Shown here: one piece after another, positions 49,182 through 59,465 of the stretch
How positions within the stretch are numbered: the stretch's first letter is position 1
Layout of the letters: each line of letters opens with the position of its first letter
Origin: Micromonospora terminaliae
GTDB lineage: Bacteria > Actinomycetota > Actinomycetes > Mycobacteriales > Micromonosporaceae
Assembly (NCBI RefSeq): GCF_009671205.1
Contig: NZ_CP045309.1
Location: forward strand, 5,084,001-5,148,000
Length of the DNA: 64,000 nt
Reading direction: 5' to 3'
Notes under the pieces: generated by a model
Database searches by the model: none
What the model was told of the DNA's origin: nothing
What the model saw: the letters and a program-made list of their open reading frames with translations, nothing else
Program-made: the position numbers and the translations under genes

Positions 49182-49258
49182 TGGAGCCCCCGGCCGGGAT
49201 CGAACCGGCGACATCTCGCTTACAAGGCGAGTGCTCTGGCCAGCTGAGCTACAGGGGC
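49182..49258 (-). tRNA. tRNA-Thr (anticodon TGT)
   Basis: 77 nucleotides with encoded CCA. Acceptor stem GCCCCTG pairs with CGGGGGC (one G-T pair), the D-arm has AGCTCAGCTGG, the anticodon stem CTCGC/GCGAG encloses CTTGTAA giving anticodon TGT, and the T-arm has GGTTCGATCC. Cloverleaf folding was checked by eye. Confidence 0.96.
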
Positions 49259-49620
49259 GCGTGCCGGGGTCAGCATAACGACTGACGGCCGGAAATCCCG
49301 CTCAGCAGGCCTCCCGAGCACGGAAAACGTCAATTTCCCGACCACCGTCCCGACGGATCGACGGTCGTGCGGGCCTTCGGCCGAGGGGATTGATGCCCTG
49401 CCGTGTCCGCCTGACCGATATGCGTATGCACTCCGTCCCACCGGCCGTTCCTTGTCTTGGCAGGCTCGCGAAACACGTTTACGGTGCAGTGACACGGACG
49501 ACACTCCGGCTGGCTTCGGCTGCCCGGTCGACCGTCCGTTGGCCGGCACCTCGGGTGCCGGTCGCTCCTTCCACTCGGATCGTCCGGCACGTTCCTGCCG
49601 GTGAAAGGAAGCGCTTCACC
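49259..49620 (+). promoter_or_regulatory. msiK upstream region with promoter and leader hairpin
   Basis: -35 TTGGCA (49457-49462), 17-base spacer, -10 TACGGT (49480-49485) give a leader of about 130 bases. In it a perfect hairpin CCGGCACC-TCG-GGTGCCGG (49543-49561) forms, and GAAGCGCTTC, a LacI-operator-like palindrome, overlaps the ribosome site near 49607-49616. The left part (49259-49450) holds nothing recognisable except the tRNA promoter region. Confidence 0.55.
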
Positions 49621-50712
<1,092 letters not shown>

Positions 50713-50721
50713 CGTACGCAG

Positions 50722-50758
50722 AGAAAGGGGCGGCCCGCCACGGCGGACCGCCCCTTTC
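50722..50758 (+). terminator. Terminator hairpin after msiK
   Basis: GAAAGGGGCGG and CCGCCCCTTTC arms enclose a GC-rich loop that can itself pair. It lies between the convergent stops of msiK (50712) and rlmB (50771) and can serve both. Confidence 0.75.
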
Positions 50759-50770
50759 GCGTTGTCGTCG

Positions 50771-51892
50771 TTACGCCTCGACCGAACGGCGGCGGGCGAC
50801 CTCGGCGAGGGTGACCGCCGCGGCGACGCTGGCGTTGAGCGACTCGACGTCGGAGACCATCGGGATGCTCACGGTCAGGTCGCAGGTCTCCCCCACCAGC
50901 CGGGACAGGCCGCGCCCCTCCGAGCCGACCACCACGACCAGCGGGCCGACCGCGGCCTCCAGGTCGTAGAGGTCGGTCTGCCCGTCGGCGTCCAGGCCGA
51001 CCACGATGAAGCCGGCGTCCTTGCACGCCTTGAGCGACCGGGTCAGGTTGGTGACCTGGGCGACCGGCACCCGCGCGGCCGCGCCGGCGCTGGTCCGCCA
51101 GGCGGTCGCGGTGATCCCGGCGGCCCGCCGCTCGGGTACGAAGACACCCTGCGCGCCGAACGCGGCGGCCGACCGGATGACCGCGCCGAGGTTGCGCGGG
51201 TCGGTGACCCCGTCGAGCGCGACCAGCAGCGGGGCGGCCTGCTCCAGCGAGGCCGCCATCAGGTCCTCGAACGGCTCGTACGCGAACGGCGGCACCTGGA
51301 GGCCGACGCCCTGGTGCAGCACGCCGCCGGTCATCCGGTCCAGCTCGGCCCGGCTGATCTCCAGGATCGCGATGCCCCGGTCGGCGGCGGTGCGAACGAT
51401 CTCGTTGACCCGGTCGTCGATGTCGATGCCCTGGGCCGTGTAGAGAGCGGTCGCCGGCACCTGGGCGCGCAGCGACTCCAGCACCGGGTTCCGCCCGACC
51501 AGCAGCTCCGGGCTGTCCTTGGCGGGGTTCGCCTTGCGGCCGGGTGCGACCCGCGGCCCGGACCGGCCGGCGGGCTTGCCGCCGCGGCCCTTCGCCGCGG
51601 CGGGGACGCCCCGCCCCCCGCCCTTGCCCCAGGTGGTGTCCTTGCTGCCCGGCTGTCCGATCTTGGGGGCGCGCCCCTCCTCGGCGGCCGCGCGGCGCTC
51701 CTTCTCCTGCTTCCAGGCGGTGCGCTGCGGCAGCTTCTCGGTGCCCGAGTAGGCCTTGTGCCAGGGCCGCTCGTCGGCGGGCAGGGTGCGGCCCCGCCCG
51801 GCGAGGGAGTCCTTGTTCTTGCCCCCGGAGCCCTTGGGGGCGCCCGCCTTCGGCGTCAGTCGCCGGCCACGGCGCTGCGAGTTGCCGGCCAT
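50771..51892 (-). CDS. rlmB: SpoU/TrmH-family RNA 2'-O-methyltransferase (RlmB type)
   Basis: 373 residues. A basic, Gly/Lys-rich N-terminal extension (about 125 residues) precedes the substrate-binding domain ([20 protein letters not shown]) and the knotted SPOUT methyltransferase with motif 1 [20 protein letters not shown], motif 2 [13 protein letters not shown] and motif 3 [20 protein letters not shown]. RlmB methylates G2251 of 23S rRNA with SAM. ATG 51892 overlaps the cysS stop (TGATG), so it is second in that operon. Confidence 0.93.
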   Translation of the reverse strand: MAGNSQRRGRRLTPKAGAPKGSGGKNKDSLAGRGRTLPADERPWHKAYSGTEKLPQRTAWKQEKERRAAAEEGRAPKIGQPGSKDTTWGKGGGRGVPAAAKGRGGKPAGRSGPRVAPGRKANPAKDSPELLVGRNPVLESLRAQVPATALYTAQGIDIDDRVNEIVRTAADRGIAILEISRAELDRMTGGVLHQGVGLQVPPFAYEPFEDLMAASLEQAAPLLVALDGVTDPRNLGAVIRSAAAFGAQGVFVPERRAAGITATAWRTSAGAAARVPVAQVTNLTRSLKACKDAGFIVVGLDADGQTDLYDLEAAVGPLVVVVGSEGRGLSRLVGETCDLTVSIPMVSDVESLNASVAAAVTLAEVARRRSVEA

Positions 51893-53307
51893 CAGTCCTG
51901 CTCTCCAATAGTCCAACGCGGGCCCTGGGGGGTGTCCTCGACGACCACGCCGGCCTGCTTGAGCTGGTCGCGTACGGCGTCGGCGGCGGCCCAGTCCTTG
52001 CGGGTGCGGGCCTGGGCGCGCTGCTCCAGGGCGAGCGCGATCAGGGAGTCCACCACGCCGCGCAGGTCGTCCGCGCGGCCGCCGCCGGTCCAGGCCGGAT
52101 CCAGGGGGTCGACACCGAGGATATCCAGCATCGCCCGGGCGGCGGCGAGCGTCGTGCGGACGGTCACATCGTCGGCGGCGGTCAGCGCCGTGTTGCCGTC
52201 GCGGACCACTTCGTGCAGCACGGCCAGGGCGGCCGAGGTGTTGAGGTCGTCGTCCATCGCCGCCACGTAGCCGCCCGGCAGGTCGCCGAGGTGCCCGGCG
52301 CCGACCCGCTCGGCGGCCCGCTGCACGAAGCCCTCGATCCGCCGGTACGCGACCGCGGCCTCGCGCAGGGCGTCCTCCGAGTAGTCGATGCGGGACCGGT
52401 AGTGGGCGGCGGCGTAGTAGTAGCGCAGCTCCACCGGGCGCACCCCGAGGGACGCCACGTAGTCGAGGTCGAGGGTGTTCCCGAGCGACTTGCCCATCTT
52501 GGTGCCGCCGATGCCGAGCAGGCCGTGATGCACCCAGTAGCGGGCGAAGGGCAGATCGGCGGCCTGGGACTGGGCGATCTCGTTCTCGTGGTGCGGGAAG
52601 GTGAGATCGAGCCCGCCGCCGTGGATGTCGAACTCCGGCCCCAGGTAGCGCCAGCACATCGCCGAGCACTCGATGTGCCAGCCGGGCCGCCCCCGGCCCC
52701 ACGGTGACGGCCAGTAGGCGTCGGCCGGCTCCTCCGGCTTGGCGCCCTTCCACAGCGCGAAGTCGCGCGGGTCGCGCTTGCCCCGCTCGGGGGCGTCCCC
52801 GGCGGACTGCATGTCGTCCGGTGACTGGCCGGACAGCGAGCCGTAGGCCGGCCAGGAGGCCACGTCGAAGTAGACGTCGCCGGAGCCGTCGGTGGCCGGG
52901 TAGGCGTGCCCGGTCTCGATCAGCCGGGTGATCAGCTCGTGCATCTCCGGGATGTGCCCGGTGGCCCGCGGCTCGTACGTCGGGGGCAGCACGTTGAGGG
53001 CCCGGTAGGAGGCCGCCAGGATCTGCTCGTTGTCGTACGCGATCGACCAGAACGGCCGCCCCTGCTCCGTCGCCTTGACCAGGATCTTGTCGTCGATGTC
53101 GGTCAGGTTACGGATGAAGGTGACCTCGAAACCGGAGGCGGTGAGCCACCGGCGCAGCACGTCGTAGTTGACACCGGAACGAAGGTGACCGATGTGCGGC
53201 GGAGCCTGGAGGGTGAGACCACACAGGTAGACCCCCACCTTGCCGGCTTCCCGCGGGACGAAGTCCCGCACCGAACGGGTGGCGGTGTCATACAGGCGTA
53301 GCGTCAC
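51892..53307 (-). CDS. cysS: Cysteinyl-tRNA synthetase
   Basis: 471 residues, usual length. LYLCGLT-type opening ([20 protein letters not shown]) with the zinc Cys and HIGH signature, [50 protein letters not shown], and the KMSKS loop as KMGKSLGN. The C-terminal anticodon-binding part ends [20 protein letters not shown]. It charges tRNA-Cys; the related MshC enzymes of mycothiol synthesis open differently. GTG 53307 has a TACCCT -10 box six bases upstream (leaderless). Confidence 0.96.
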   Translation of the reverse strand: MTLRLYDTATRSVRDFVPREAGKVGVYLCGLTLQAPPHIGHLRSGVNYDVLRRWLTASGFEVTFIRNLTDIDDKILVKATEQGRPFWSIAYDNEQILAASYRALNVLPPTYEPRATGHIPEMHELITRLIETGHAYPATDGSGDVYFDVASWPAYGSLSGQSPDDMQSAGDAPERGKRDPRDFALWKGAKPEEPADAYWPSPWGRGRPGWHIECSAMCWRYLGPEFDIHGGGLDLTFPHHENEIAQSQAADLPFARYWVHHGLLGIGGTKMGKSLGNTLDLDYVASLGVRPVELRYYYAAAHYRSRIDYSEDALREAAVAYRRIEGFVQRAAERVGAGHLGDLPGGYVAAMDDDLNTSAALAVLHEVVRDGNTALTAADDVTVRTTLAAARAMLDILGVDPLDPAWTGGGRADDLRGVVDSLIALALEQRAQARTRKDWAAADAVRDQLKQAGVVVEDTPQGPRWTIGEQD

Positions 53308-53370
53308 CGTACAAGGGTAGCCGTCCGTGCATATCGAAGGAGCCCGGAGCCGGGTCGTACGCTGCGTGCT

Positions 53371-54018
53371 GTGGACACGGCGGCACGGGCGGGAGAGACG
53401 GCGCAGACCCTGGACCGGGGGCTGCGCCTGCTGCACCTGGTCGCCGACGCGCCGGGCGGGCTGACCGTCACCGAGGCGGCGAACCGGCTCGGCGTCGGCC
53501 GGGCGGCGGTCTACCGGCTGGTCGGCGCGCTCACCGACCACGGCATGCTGCGCCGCGACGGCGAGGGCCGGCTCCGGCTCGGCGCCGGCGTGCTGCACCT
53601 GGCCCGGCGCGCCCAGCCGCTGCTCGCCGAGGGGGCACTGCCCGCACTGCGCCGGCTCGCCGAGCAGGCCGGCGCGACGGCCCACCTGACCGTGGTCGAG
53701 GGCGGCGAGGGGGTCGCCCTCGCGGTGGTCGAGCCGAGCTGGACCTCGTTCCACGTGGCGTACCGGACCGGATCGCGGCACCCGTTGGAGCGGGGCGCGG
53801 CCGGGCGGGCCATCCTGGCCGGCCGCACCGGCGCCGCGGCACCGGTGAGCACGAGCGGTGAACTGCAGTCCGGGGCGTACGGGGTGGCCGCGCCGGTCCT
53901 CGGGGTGCCGGGGCTGGAGGCGAGCGTCGGAGTGGTCTCGCTGACCCCACTGGACGTCACCGAGGTCGGCGTACAGGTCGCCGCCGCCGCCGAGTCGATC
54001 GCCGCGGCGCTGTCCTGA
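53371..54018 (+). CDS. IclR-family transcriptional regulator
   Basis: 215 residues, shorter than the usual 250. The winged helix is [20 protein letters not shown] then [20 protein letters not shown], and the effector domain has [20 protein letters not shown] and [15 protein letters not shown]. Parts of the C-terminal effector domain are missing. GTG 53371 lies seven bases after TACGCT, predicting a leaderless mRNA. It is divergent from cysS, with 63 bases between starts; its target is unknown. Confidence 0.9.
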   Translation: MDTAARAGETAQTLDRGLRLLHLVADAPGGLTVTEAANRLGVGRAAVYRLVGALTDHGMLRRDGEGRLRLGAGVLHLARRAQPLLAEGALPALRRLAEQAGATAHLTVVEGGEGVALAVVEPSWTSFHVAYRTGSRHPLERGAAGRAILAGRTGAAAPVSTSGELQSGAYGVAAPVLGVPGLEASVGVVSLTPLDVTEVGVQVAAAAESIAAALS

Positions 54019-54344
54019 GCCGGCCGCCGCCGGTCCGGCGTTCGCCTGCGCCAGCACGGCGATGTGGCGGTATCGGCGGCCAGCGGACACCGCCGATCGG
54101 CGATTTGGAGGCGCCCGCCCGAGCGAGGACCCTCGTCGTGGGATCTCCGTCCCTCCGGCCGACAACTGAGCCAGGTGCACGGTCGCGATGCGGTGGGGTG
54201 GCGGCACCGCTCGTTCGTCGGCCACCTACCGCTACCACAACGGCCCAGGGCCGTCGTGGTTGTCCACAGGGCGCCGGTCGCAGGCGCCCGCGGGTTGTCC
54301 ACAGGGGTGCCGCGCGACGGTACGTCGCCGCCAGGCTGGTCGGC
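54019..54344. promoter_or_regulatory. Upstream region of the DUF559 gene with palindrome and DnaA-box-like sites
   Basis: A partly palindromic GGCGGTATC...GGACACCGCC element (54064-54093) resembles a cleaner copy on the other side of the gene (55596-55628). Two perfect TTGTCCACA sites (54260-54268 and 54295-54303) flank a GGGCGCC-7-GGCGCCC hairpin. No gene is seen. Confidence 0.5.
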
Positions 54345-55577
54345 ATGCCACCTCATCCTCATCGACCGCACGAGCTGGCCTGGCAGGTCTTCCGCGGCTC
54401 GGACGTGATCCGGCGCGGCCTCCTGACCCGGCACCAGCTCCGCGGCGCCTCCTGGATCCGGCTCCGGCAGGACGTGTACGCCGACGCCCGCCTCGATCGT
54501 GACCACGCGCTGGCCTGTCGCGGCGCACTGCTCCGCCTGCCGCCGGGCACGCTGCTCGCCGGACCGTCGGCGGCGTACCTGCACGGGGTCGAGCACGCCG
54601 CCGGCTTCCGGGACGACGTGCACGTCCTGCTGCCGGCGACGGTCCGGGCCGATGCCCAGCCCGGCGTCCGGGTGCACCAGGCCCCGTCGTCGCCCGAGCG
54701 ACTCGGTCTCCTCGTCCCGACGGCCACCGCAGCATGCTCGGCCAGCCCCGGCCCTGGTCCGAACAGCCCAGCCAGCGCCATCCCCGACCCGAACAGCCCC
54801 GCCAGCCCCCGCCCGAGCAACCCGGCCAGCCTCGGCCCGAGCGACCCGGCCGGAAGGGTCGCCGACCCGGGCCGCCCCAGCACCGGCTCGGCGAACACCA
54901 CGCCGGGTCGCGACGGCCACGGCATCGGCCTGTGGCGCACCATGCCCACCCGAGAGGGCACGTCCACCGGGCCGAAGGCGCTTGCCGAATCGGCGTTCGG
55001 TGGTCCCGTGGGGGTGGGCAGCGAGCCCGGCCTGTCGGCCGGGGCCGGCAGGTTGCTGCGTACCGCTCCGGCGGCCTGCGCCTGGGAGACGGCGGTCTGG
55101 TCCGACCCGGTGCAGGCCGTGGGGATCATCGACGCCCTGCTCCGGATGGGCCTGGTCAGCCGGACGGATCTGGCGGACGTGGCGGACCGGAGCGCCGGAC
55201 GACCGGGCGGCCGGCGGGCGCGGTGGGTGTTCGGCCTGGCGGATCCGGGGGCGCAGTCCCCGCCCGAGTCACACCTGCGGGTCCGCCTCATGCTGGCCGG
55301 CCTGCCCCGCCCGGTGGCGCAGCACCCGGTGCGCGGGCCTTCGGGTCTTGTCCTGCACCCCGACCTGGCCTGGCCGCAGTTCCGGGTCGCCGTCGAGTAC
55401 GACGGCCAGTGGCACGCCGACCCGGATCAGCTGACTCGGGACCGCTACCGGCTCGACCAGCTCGTCGCGGCGGGCTGGCTGGTGCTGCACGTGACCGGTC
55501 GCCGTCTGCACCGGGAGTTCCCGGCTCTGGTCCGCGAGATCCGCGCGTCGCTGGTGGCCCGGGGCTGGCGGCCGTGA
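54345..55577 (+). CDS. AbiEi-like/DUF559-type endonuclease-fold protein
   Basis: 410 residues. The N-terminal part (about 1-125) looks like an AbiEi antitoxin-type winged helix: VIRRGLLTRHQLRGASWIRL then RQDVYADARL and RGALLRLPPGTLLAGPSAAY. A low-complexity Ser/Pro/Asn/Gly-rich linker of about 100 residues follows, with several PNSPAS-like repeats. The C-terminal 130 residues carry a DUF559/very-short-patch-repair-like nuclease fold: LAWPQFRVAVEYDGQWHADP then RDRYRLDQLVAAGWLVLHVT. Cellular role unknown. ATG 54345 begins the conserved part. Confidence 0.75.
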   Translation: MPPHPHRPHELAWQVFRGSDVIRRGLLTRHQLRGASWIRLRQDVYADARLDRDHALACRGALLRLPPGTLLAGPSAAYLHGVEHAAGFRDDVHVLLPATVRADAQPGVRVHQAPSSPERLGLLVPTATAACSASPGPGPNSPASAIPDPNSPASPRPSNPASLGPSDPAGRVADPGRPSTGSANTTPGRDGHGIGLWRTMPTREGTSTGPKALAESAFGGPVGVGSEPGLSAGAGRLLRTAPAACAWETAVWSDPVQAVGIIDALLRMGLVSRTDLADVADRSAGRPGGRRARWVFGLADPGAQSPPESHLRVRLMLAGLPRPVAQHPVRGPSGLVLHPDLAWPQFRVAVEYDGQWHADPDQLTRDRYRLDQLVAAGWLVLHVTGRRLHREFPALVREIRASLVARGWRP

Positions 55578-55595
55578 GGCCCGGCCGACGCCGAA

Positions 55596-55628
55596 GTGGC
55601 GGTGTCCGCGACCTTCAGACACCGCCAC
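55596..55628. repeat. Palindromic element downstream of the DUF559 gene
   Basis: Perfect 11-bp arms GTGGCGGTGTC (55596-55606) and GACACCGCCAC (55618-55628). It lies 19 bases after the DUF559 stop. A related imperfect copy lies upstream of the same gene (54064-54093). It may act as a terminator, or be a dispersed repeat. Confidence 0.65.
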
Positions 55629-55703
55629 GCCGCACCACGACGCCGACAGGCCCACAACACGGGAGAGGATTTTCGCCAGACGGCCGTCCGGTATAGACCG
55701 CAA

Positions 55704-56402
55704 TCAGGCTTTCGCGGGTTCGAGGCGGGCGAGCACATCGGGCAGTTCGGCCAGGGTGGACACTTCGGCGTCGGGAGCGAGCCCCGGCGGGCGGGGCAGG
55801 CGGCCCCGGTTCAGCCAGATCGCCCGCAGCCCGGCGCGCTGGGCCGCGTGCACGTCATGCTCCGGCGAGTCCCCCACGTACACGACGTGCTCGGCGGGGA
55901 GCCCGGCGGCCGCCACCACGGCCGCGTAGAACTCCGCCGCCGGCTTCTTGGGCAGGCCGTTCTCGTGCGCGTACAGCTCGAAGGCGAACTCGCCGGCCAG
56001 CCCGCAACGTTCGGCGCGACTGTTGCCGTTGGTGGCGAAGCCGAGCAGGTGGCGGGGGCGCAGCGCGGCCAGCGCCGGCCGGGCGTCCGGATACGGCCGG
56101 GTCAGCGCGAACCGGCGGGCGAAGAAGAGCGCGGCGAACTCGTCCAGGTGGTCGTCCAGGCCGGCGCGGGCCAGGGACCGGGCCAGGGCCGCCCGCCGGA
56201 TCTCCTGCACCGGCGCGGCGCTCAGCGCCCCGAACACCGCGCCCCAGTCCGCCTCCAGGTCCGCGAGCGACACGCCGGCCGCCGCCGGGGTCCACCGCCG
56301 CATCTCCTCGAGTACGGCCGCCAGCGCGCCGGTGACCGCCGGGCGCAGGTCGACCAGGGTCTCGTCGGCGTCGAAGACGACGGCGGAGGGCCGTCCGCTC
56401 AT
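55704..56402 (-). CDS. HAD-superfamily hydrolase
   Basis: 232 residues. Motif I VVFDADETLVDL (nucleophile and acid Asp), motif II LLGFATNGNSRAE, the Lys region GLPKKPAAEFY and motif IV HVVYVGDSPEHDVHAAQRAG are all present, so it should be an active phosphatase. A helical cap lies between motifs I and II. ATG 56402 overlaps the EamA stop (ATGA), so it is co-transcribed with the exporter. Substrate unknown. Confidence 0.92.
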   Translation of the reverse strand: MSGRPSAVVFDADETLVDLRPAVTGALAAVLEEMRRWTPAAAGVSLADLEADWGAVFGALSAAPVQEIRRAALARSLARAGLDDHLDEFAALFFARRFALTRPYPDARPALAALRPRHLLGFATNGNSRAERCGLAGEFAFELYAHENGLPKKPAAEFYAAVVAAAGLPAEHVVYVGDSPEHDVHAAQRAGLRAIWLNRGRLPRPPGLAPDAEVSTLAELPDVLARLEPAKA

Positions 56403-57361
56403 CGCTCGGCGGCCAGGGCCGGCTCGGCCGTGGCGGACGGGGCGGCCTCGGGGGCCGCGCGCAGCTCGTCCACCCGCACCAGCGCCACACCGGCCACGAT
56501 GAGCGCCCCGCCGAGCAACTGCACGGCGGTCGGCAGCTCGTCCAGCACCAGCCAGGCGATCAGCACCGCGAACATGACCTCGGTCAGCCCGACGAAGGAG
56601 GAGAGCCGCGCGCCGAGCAGCCGGGCCCCGGCGACGCCGGTGAGGTAGGCGACCACCGCGGCGATCAGCGAGAGGCCGGCGATCGGCACGAGCCAGCTCA
56701 TCTCGTGCCCGGCGAAGCTCACGTCAGCGGTGCCGGCGCGCAGCGGGAGCGCCCCGACCAGCCCGAGCAGGAGCAGCACCAGGGCGCCGACGGCCATGCC
56801 GCCGCTGGCCATGACCACCGACGGCAGCGCGGGATCGACGCGGCCGGCGATGACGAAGTAACCGGCCAGCCCCACGCCGGCGCCGAGCCCCCAGAGGACG
56901 CCGACCGGGTCGAGGCTGCCGGCACCGGTCAGGTCCAGCACGAACACGAGCCCGCACAGGGCGGTCACGGAACCGGCCACGGTGAGCGCCCGGGGCCGCT
57001 GTCCGTGGACCAGCCACATCCAGCCGACCACCAGCACGATGCCCAGGTATTCCAGCAGGAGGGCCACGCCGACCGGCAGGTAGCGGACCGCGTTGAAGAA
57101 GCAGGCCTGGGCCAGGGCCACCCCGAGCAGCCCGAACACCACGAGCGTGCCGGCGTTGCGGCGCAGCACCGGCCACCGGCCGCGCAGCGCCAGCAGCGCG
57201 GGCACGGCGAGCACCAGCGCGGCGATGCCGACCCGGGCGAGCACCACGGCCTCGGCGGACCAGTCGCCGGTGATCAGCGGTCGGGCGAAGGTGCCCGAGG
57301 TGGCGAAGGTGAGCGCGGAGAGCAGCGCCAGGCCGAGGCCGACGCCGGGCCGTTCACGCAT
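56399..57361 (-). CDS. EamA/DMT-family transporter
   Basis: 320 residues, ten predicted membrane helices in two EamA repeats: GLGLALLSALTFATSGTFAR, RVGIAALVLAVPALLALRGR, ... LEYLGIVLVVGWMWLVHGQR; the second repeat ends LTEVMFAVLIAWLVLDELPT. ATG 57361 with AAGGAG seven bases upstream is preferred; an in-frame ATG at 57388 is possible. It is divergent from a CGNR regulator, which may control it, and is followed by an overlapping HAD phosphatase gene. Confidence 0.9.
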   Translation of the reverse strand: MRERPGVGLGLALLSALTFATSGTFARPLITGDWSAEAVVLARVGIAALVLAVPALLALRGRWPVLRRNAGTLVVFGLLGVALAQACFFNAVRYLPVGVALLLEYLGIVLVVGWMWLVHGQRPRALTVAGSVTALCGLVFVLDLTGAGSLDPVGVLWGLGAGVGLAGYFVIAGRVDPALPSVVMASGGMAVGALVLLLLGLVGALPLRAGTADVSFAGHEMSWLVPIAGLSLIAAVVAYLTGVAGARLLGARLSSFVGLTEVMFAVLIAWLVLDELPTAVQLLGGALIVAGVALVRVDELRAAPEAAPSATAEPALAAER

Positions 57362-57443
57362 CGACAGCTCCTTGGGTCGACCGGACATAAGTCAATGGGG
57401 GTTATGCTCATGACGCTAGGCGGGCACCCCGACAGGAGTCAAG

Positions 57444-57989
57444 TTGCTTTTTGCTCATGACACCGAGTGTGGCCTGGTCGCGGCCGCGGCGCTGGTCAAC
57501 ACAACCGGCCCGGACCGGGAGGGGCTGCCGGACGTGACGGCCCTCGACGAGTTCTTCACGGCGTACGGGTGGACCGGCCGGCACGAGCACACCGAGGCGG
57601 AGCTGCGCGAGGTGCGCGCGCTGCGGCCCCGGCTCCGCCGGATCTGGCACGCCGACGCCGACGAGGTGGTGGCCGTCGTCAACGGGCTGCTGCGGGAGTC
57701 GCACGCCCTGCCCCAGCTCGTCCGCCACGACGACGAGCCGTACCACCTGCACGCGGTGCCGCGGGACGCGCCGCTGGCCACCCGGATGGCGGTCGAGGCG
57801 GCCATGGCGCTGGCCGACCTGGTCCGGATGGACGAGCTGAGCCGGCTACGCCTCTGCGACCACCCGGACTGCGAGAACGTGCTGGTCGACCTCTCCAAGA
57901 ACCGGTCCCGCCGGTTCTGCGACGCCGGTTGCGGCAACCGGGCGGCCGTGAGCGCCTACCGGGCCCGCAAGGCGGCGGCCCACTCCTGA
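57444..57989 (+). CDS. CGNR zinc-finger family regulator
   Basis: 181 residues. The N-terminal ABATE-like part begins LLFAHDTECGLVAAAALVNT. The C-terminal zinc finger is LRLCDHPDCENVLVDLSKNR then SRRFCDAGCGNRAAVSAYRA, with four Cys and the name-giving CGNR motif, which probably binds DNA. TTG 57444 with AGGAGT upstream is the best start. Its promoter region is shared with the divergent EamA gene. Confidence 0.92.
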   Translation: MLFAHDTECGLVAAAALVNTTGPDREGLPDVTALDEFFTAYGWTGRHEHTEAELREVRALRPRLRRIWHADADEVVAVVNGLLRESHALPQLVRHDDEPYHLHAVPRDAPLATRMAVEAAMALADLVRMDELSRLRLCDHPDCENVLVDLSKNRSRRFCDAGCGNRAAVSAYRARKAAAHS

Positions 57990-58020
57990 CGCGGCCGCGC
58001 GAGCTGACGTCGGCCGCGAC

Positions 58021-59421
58021 TCACGGGTGGGTCATCCGGAGCAGGTCCAGAGCCTCGTCGAGCTGGGACTCGCTGAGCTTGCCGGAGTCGACGTGCCCGC
58101 GGGAGATCACCACCTCCCGGATGGAGACCTGCTTGGCCAGCGCCTCCTTCGCGATCGAGGCGGCCTCGTCGTACCCGAGGTGGCGGTTGAGCGGGGTGAC
58201 GATCGACGGCGAGCCCTCGGCGTACGCCAGGCAGACCTCGGCGTCCGCGACCAGGCCGGCCACCAGGCGGTCGGCGAACAGCCGGCTCGCCGCGGAGATC
58301 AGCCGGATCGACTCCAGCAGGTTGCGGCCCATCACGGGAAGCATGACGTTCAGCTCGAAGTCGCCCTGCGAGCCGGCGAACGCCACGGCGGCGTCGTTGC
58401 CGATCACCTGCGCGCACACCTGCCGCATCGCCTCGGCGACCACCGGGTTCACCTTGCCGGGCATGATCGACGAGCCGGGCTGGAGGTCGGGGATGCGCAG
58501 CTCGCGCAGGCCGGCCCGGGGGCCGGAGCCCATCCAGCGGATGTCGTTGGCCATCTTGTAGAGCCCGACGGCGACGGTACGGAGCTGACCGGAGGCCTCC
58601 ACGAGCGCGTCCCGGGCGCCCTGCGCCTCGAAGTGGTTGCGCGCCTCGGTCAGCGGCAGCCCGGTGGAGGCGCGCAGCTTCTCGATCACCCGCGCGGCGA
58701 AGCCCAGCGGGGTGTTGATGCCGGTGCCCACGGCGGTGCCGCCGAGCGGCAGCTCGGCCAGCCGGGGCAGCGCCCCCTCCAGCCGCTCGACGCCGTAGCG
58801 GACCTGGGCGGCGTAGCCGCCGAACTCCTGCCCGAGGGTGACCGGGGTGGCGTCCATCAGGTGGGTACGGCCCGCCTTCACCACGGTCTCGAACTCGGCG
58901 GCCTTCTCCTCCAGCGCGCCGGCCAGGTGCTTGAGCGCGGGCAGCAGATCCTCCACCACGGCCTGGGTGGCGGCCAGGTGGATCGAGGACGGGAAGACGT
59001 CGTTGCTGGACTGCGAGGCGTTCACGTCGTCGTTCGGGTGCACGCTGCGGCCCAGCTCGCGGGCGGCCAGGGTGGCGATCACCTCGTTGGTGTTCATGTT
59101 GGACGAGGTGCCCGAGCCGGTCTGGAAGACGTCGACCGGGAACTGGTCGTCGTATCCGCCGTCGGCCACGTGCGCGGCTGCGGTGGCGATCGCCTCGCCC
59201 ACGTCCGCGCCGATAACTCCCAGCTCGGCGTTGACCTGGGCCGCCGCCCCCTTGATCTGCGCCAGGGCCTTGATCTGGGCCGGTTCGATGCCCCGCCCGG
59301 AGATCGGGAAGTTCTGCACCGCGCGCTGGGTCTGCGCCCGCCACAGCGCCTCGGCGGGCACCTCCACCTCACCCATCGAGTCGCGTTCGATCCGGTAGCC
59401 GGTCGCCTCTGGAGTCGTCAC
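58021..59421 (-). CDS. fumC: Class II fumarate hydratase
   Basis: 466 residues, standard length. [16 protein letters not shown] and the fumarase/aspartase signature [11 protein letters not shown] are present, as is [20 protein letters not shown] and [20 protein letters not shown]. Iron-independent fumarase of the TCA cycle, converting fumarate to malate. GTG 59421 is preferred, with a CAGGAT -10-like box seven bases upstream; ATG 59430 is three codons earlier. A class I fumarase is also in this window. Confidence 0.96.
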   Translation of the reverse strand: MTTPEATGYRIERDSMGEVEVPAEALWRAQTQRAVQNFPISGRGIEPAQIKALAQIKGAAAQVNAELGVIGADVGEAIATAAAHVADGGYDDQFPVDVFQTGSGTSSNMNTNEVIATLAARELGRSVHPNDDVNASQSSNDVFPSSIHLAATQAVVEDLLPALKHLAGALEEKAAEFETVVKAGRTHLMDATPVTLGQEFGGYAAQVRYGVERLEGALPRLAELPLGGTAVGTGINTPLGFAARVIEKLRASTGLPLTEARNHFEAQGARDALVEASGQLRTVAVGLYKMANDIRWMGSGPRAGLRELRIPDLQPGSSIMPGKVNPVVAEAMRQVCAQVIGNDAAVAFAGSQGDFELNVMLPVMGRNLLESIRLISAASRLFADRLVAGLVADAEVCLAYAEGSPSIVTPLNRHLGYDEAASIAKEALAKQVSIREVVISRGHVDSGKLSESQLDEALDLLRMTHP

Positions 59422-59465
59422 GCGTACCATCCTGCCGCGCCCGCCGCGGACTCGCAGATGATCGC

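Noticed and set aside
51892..53307. MshC (mycothiol ligase) instead of CysS
   Set aside because: The opening, full-length anticodon-binding region and operon with rlmB fit CysS; MshC has a different N-terminus and C-terminus.
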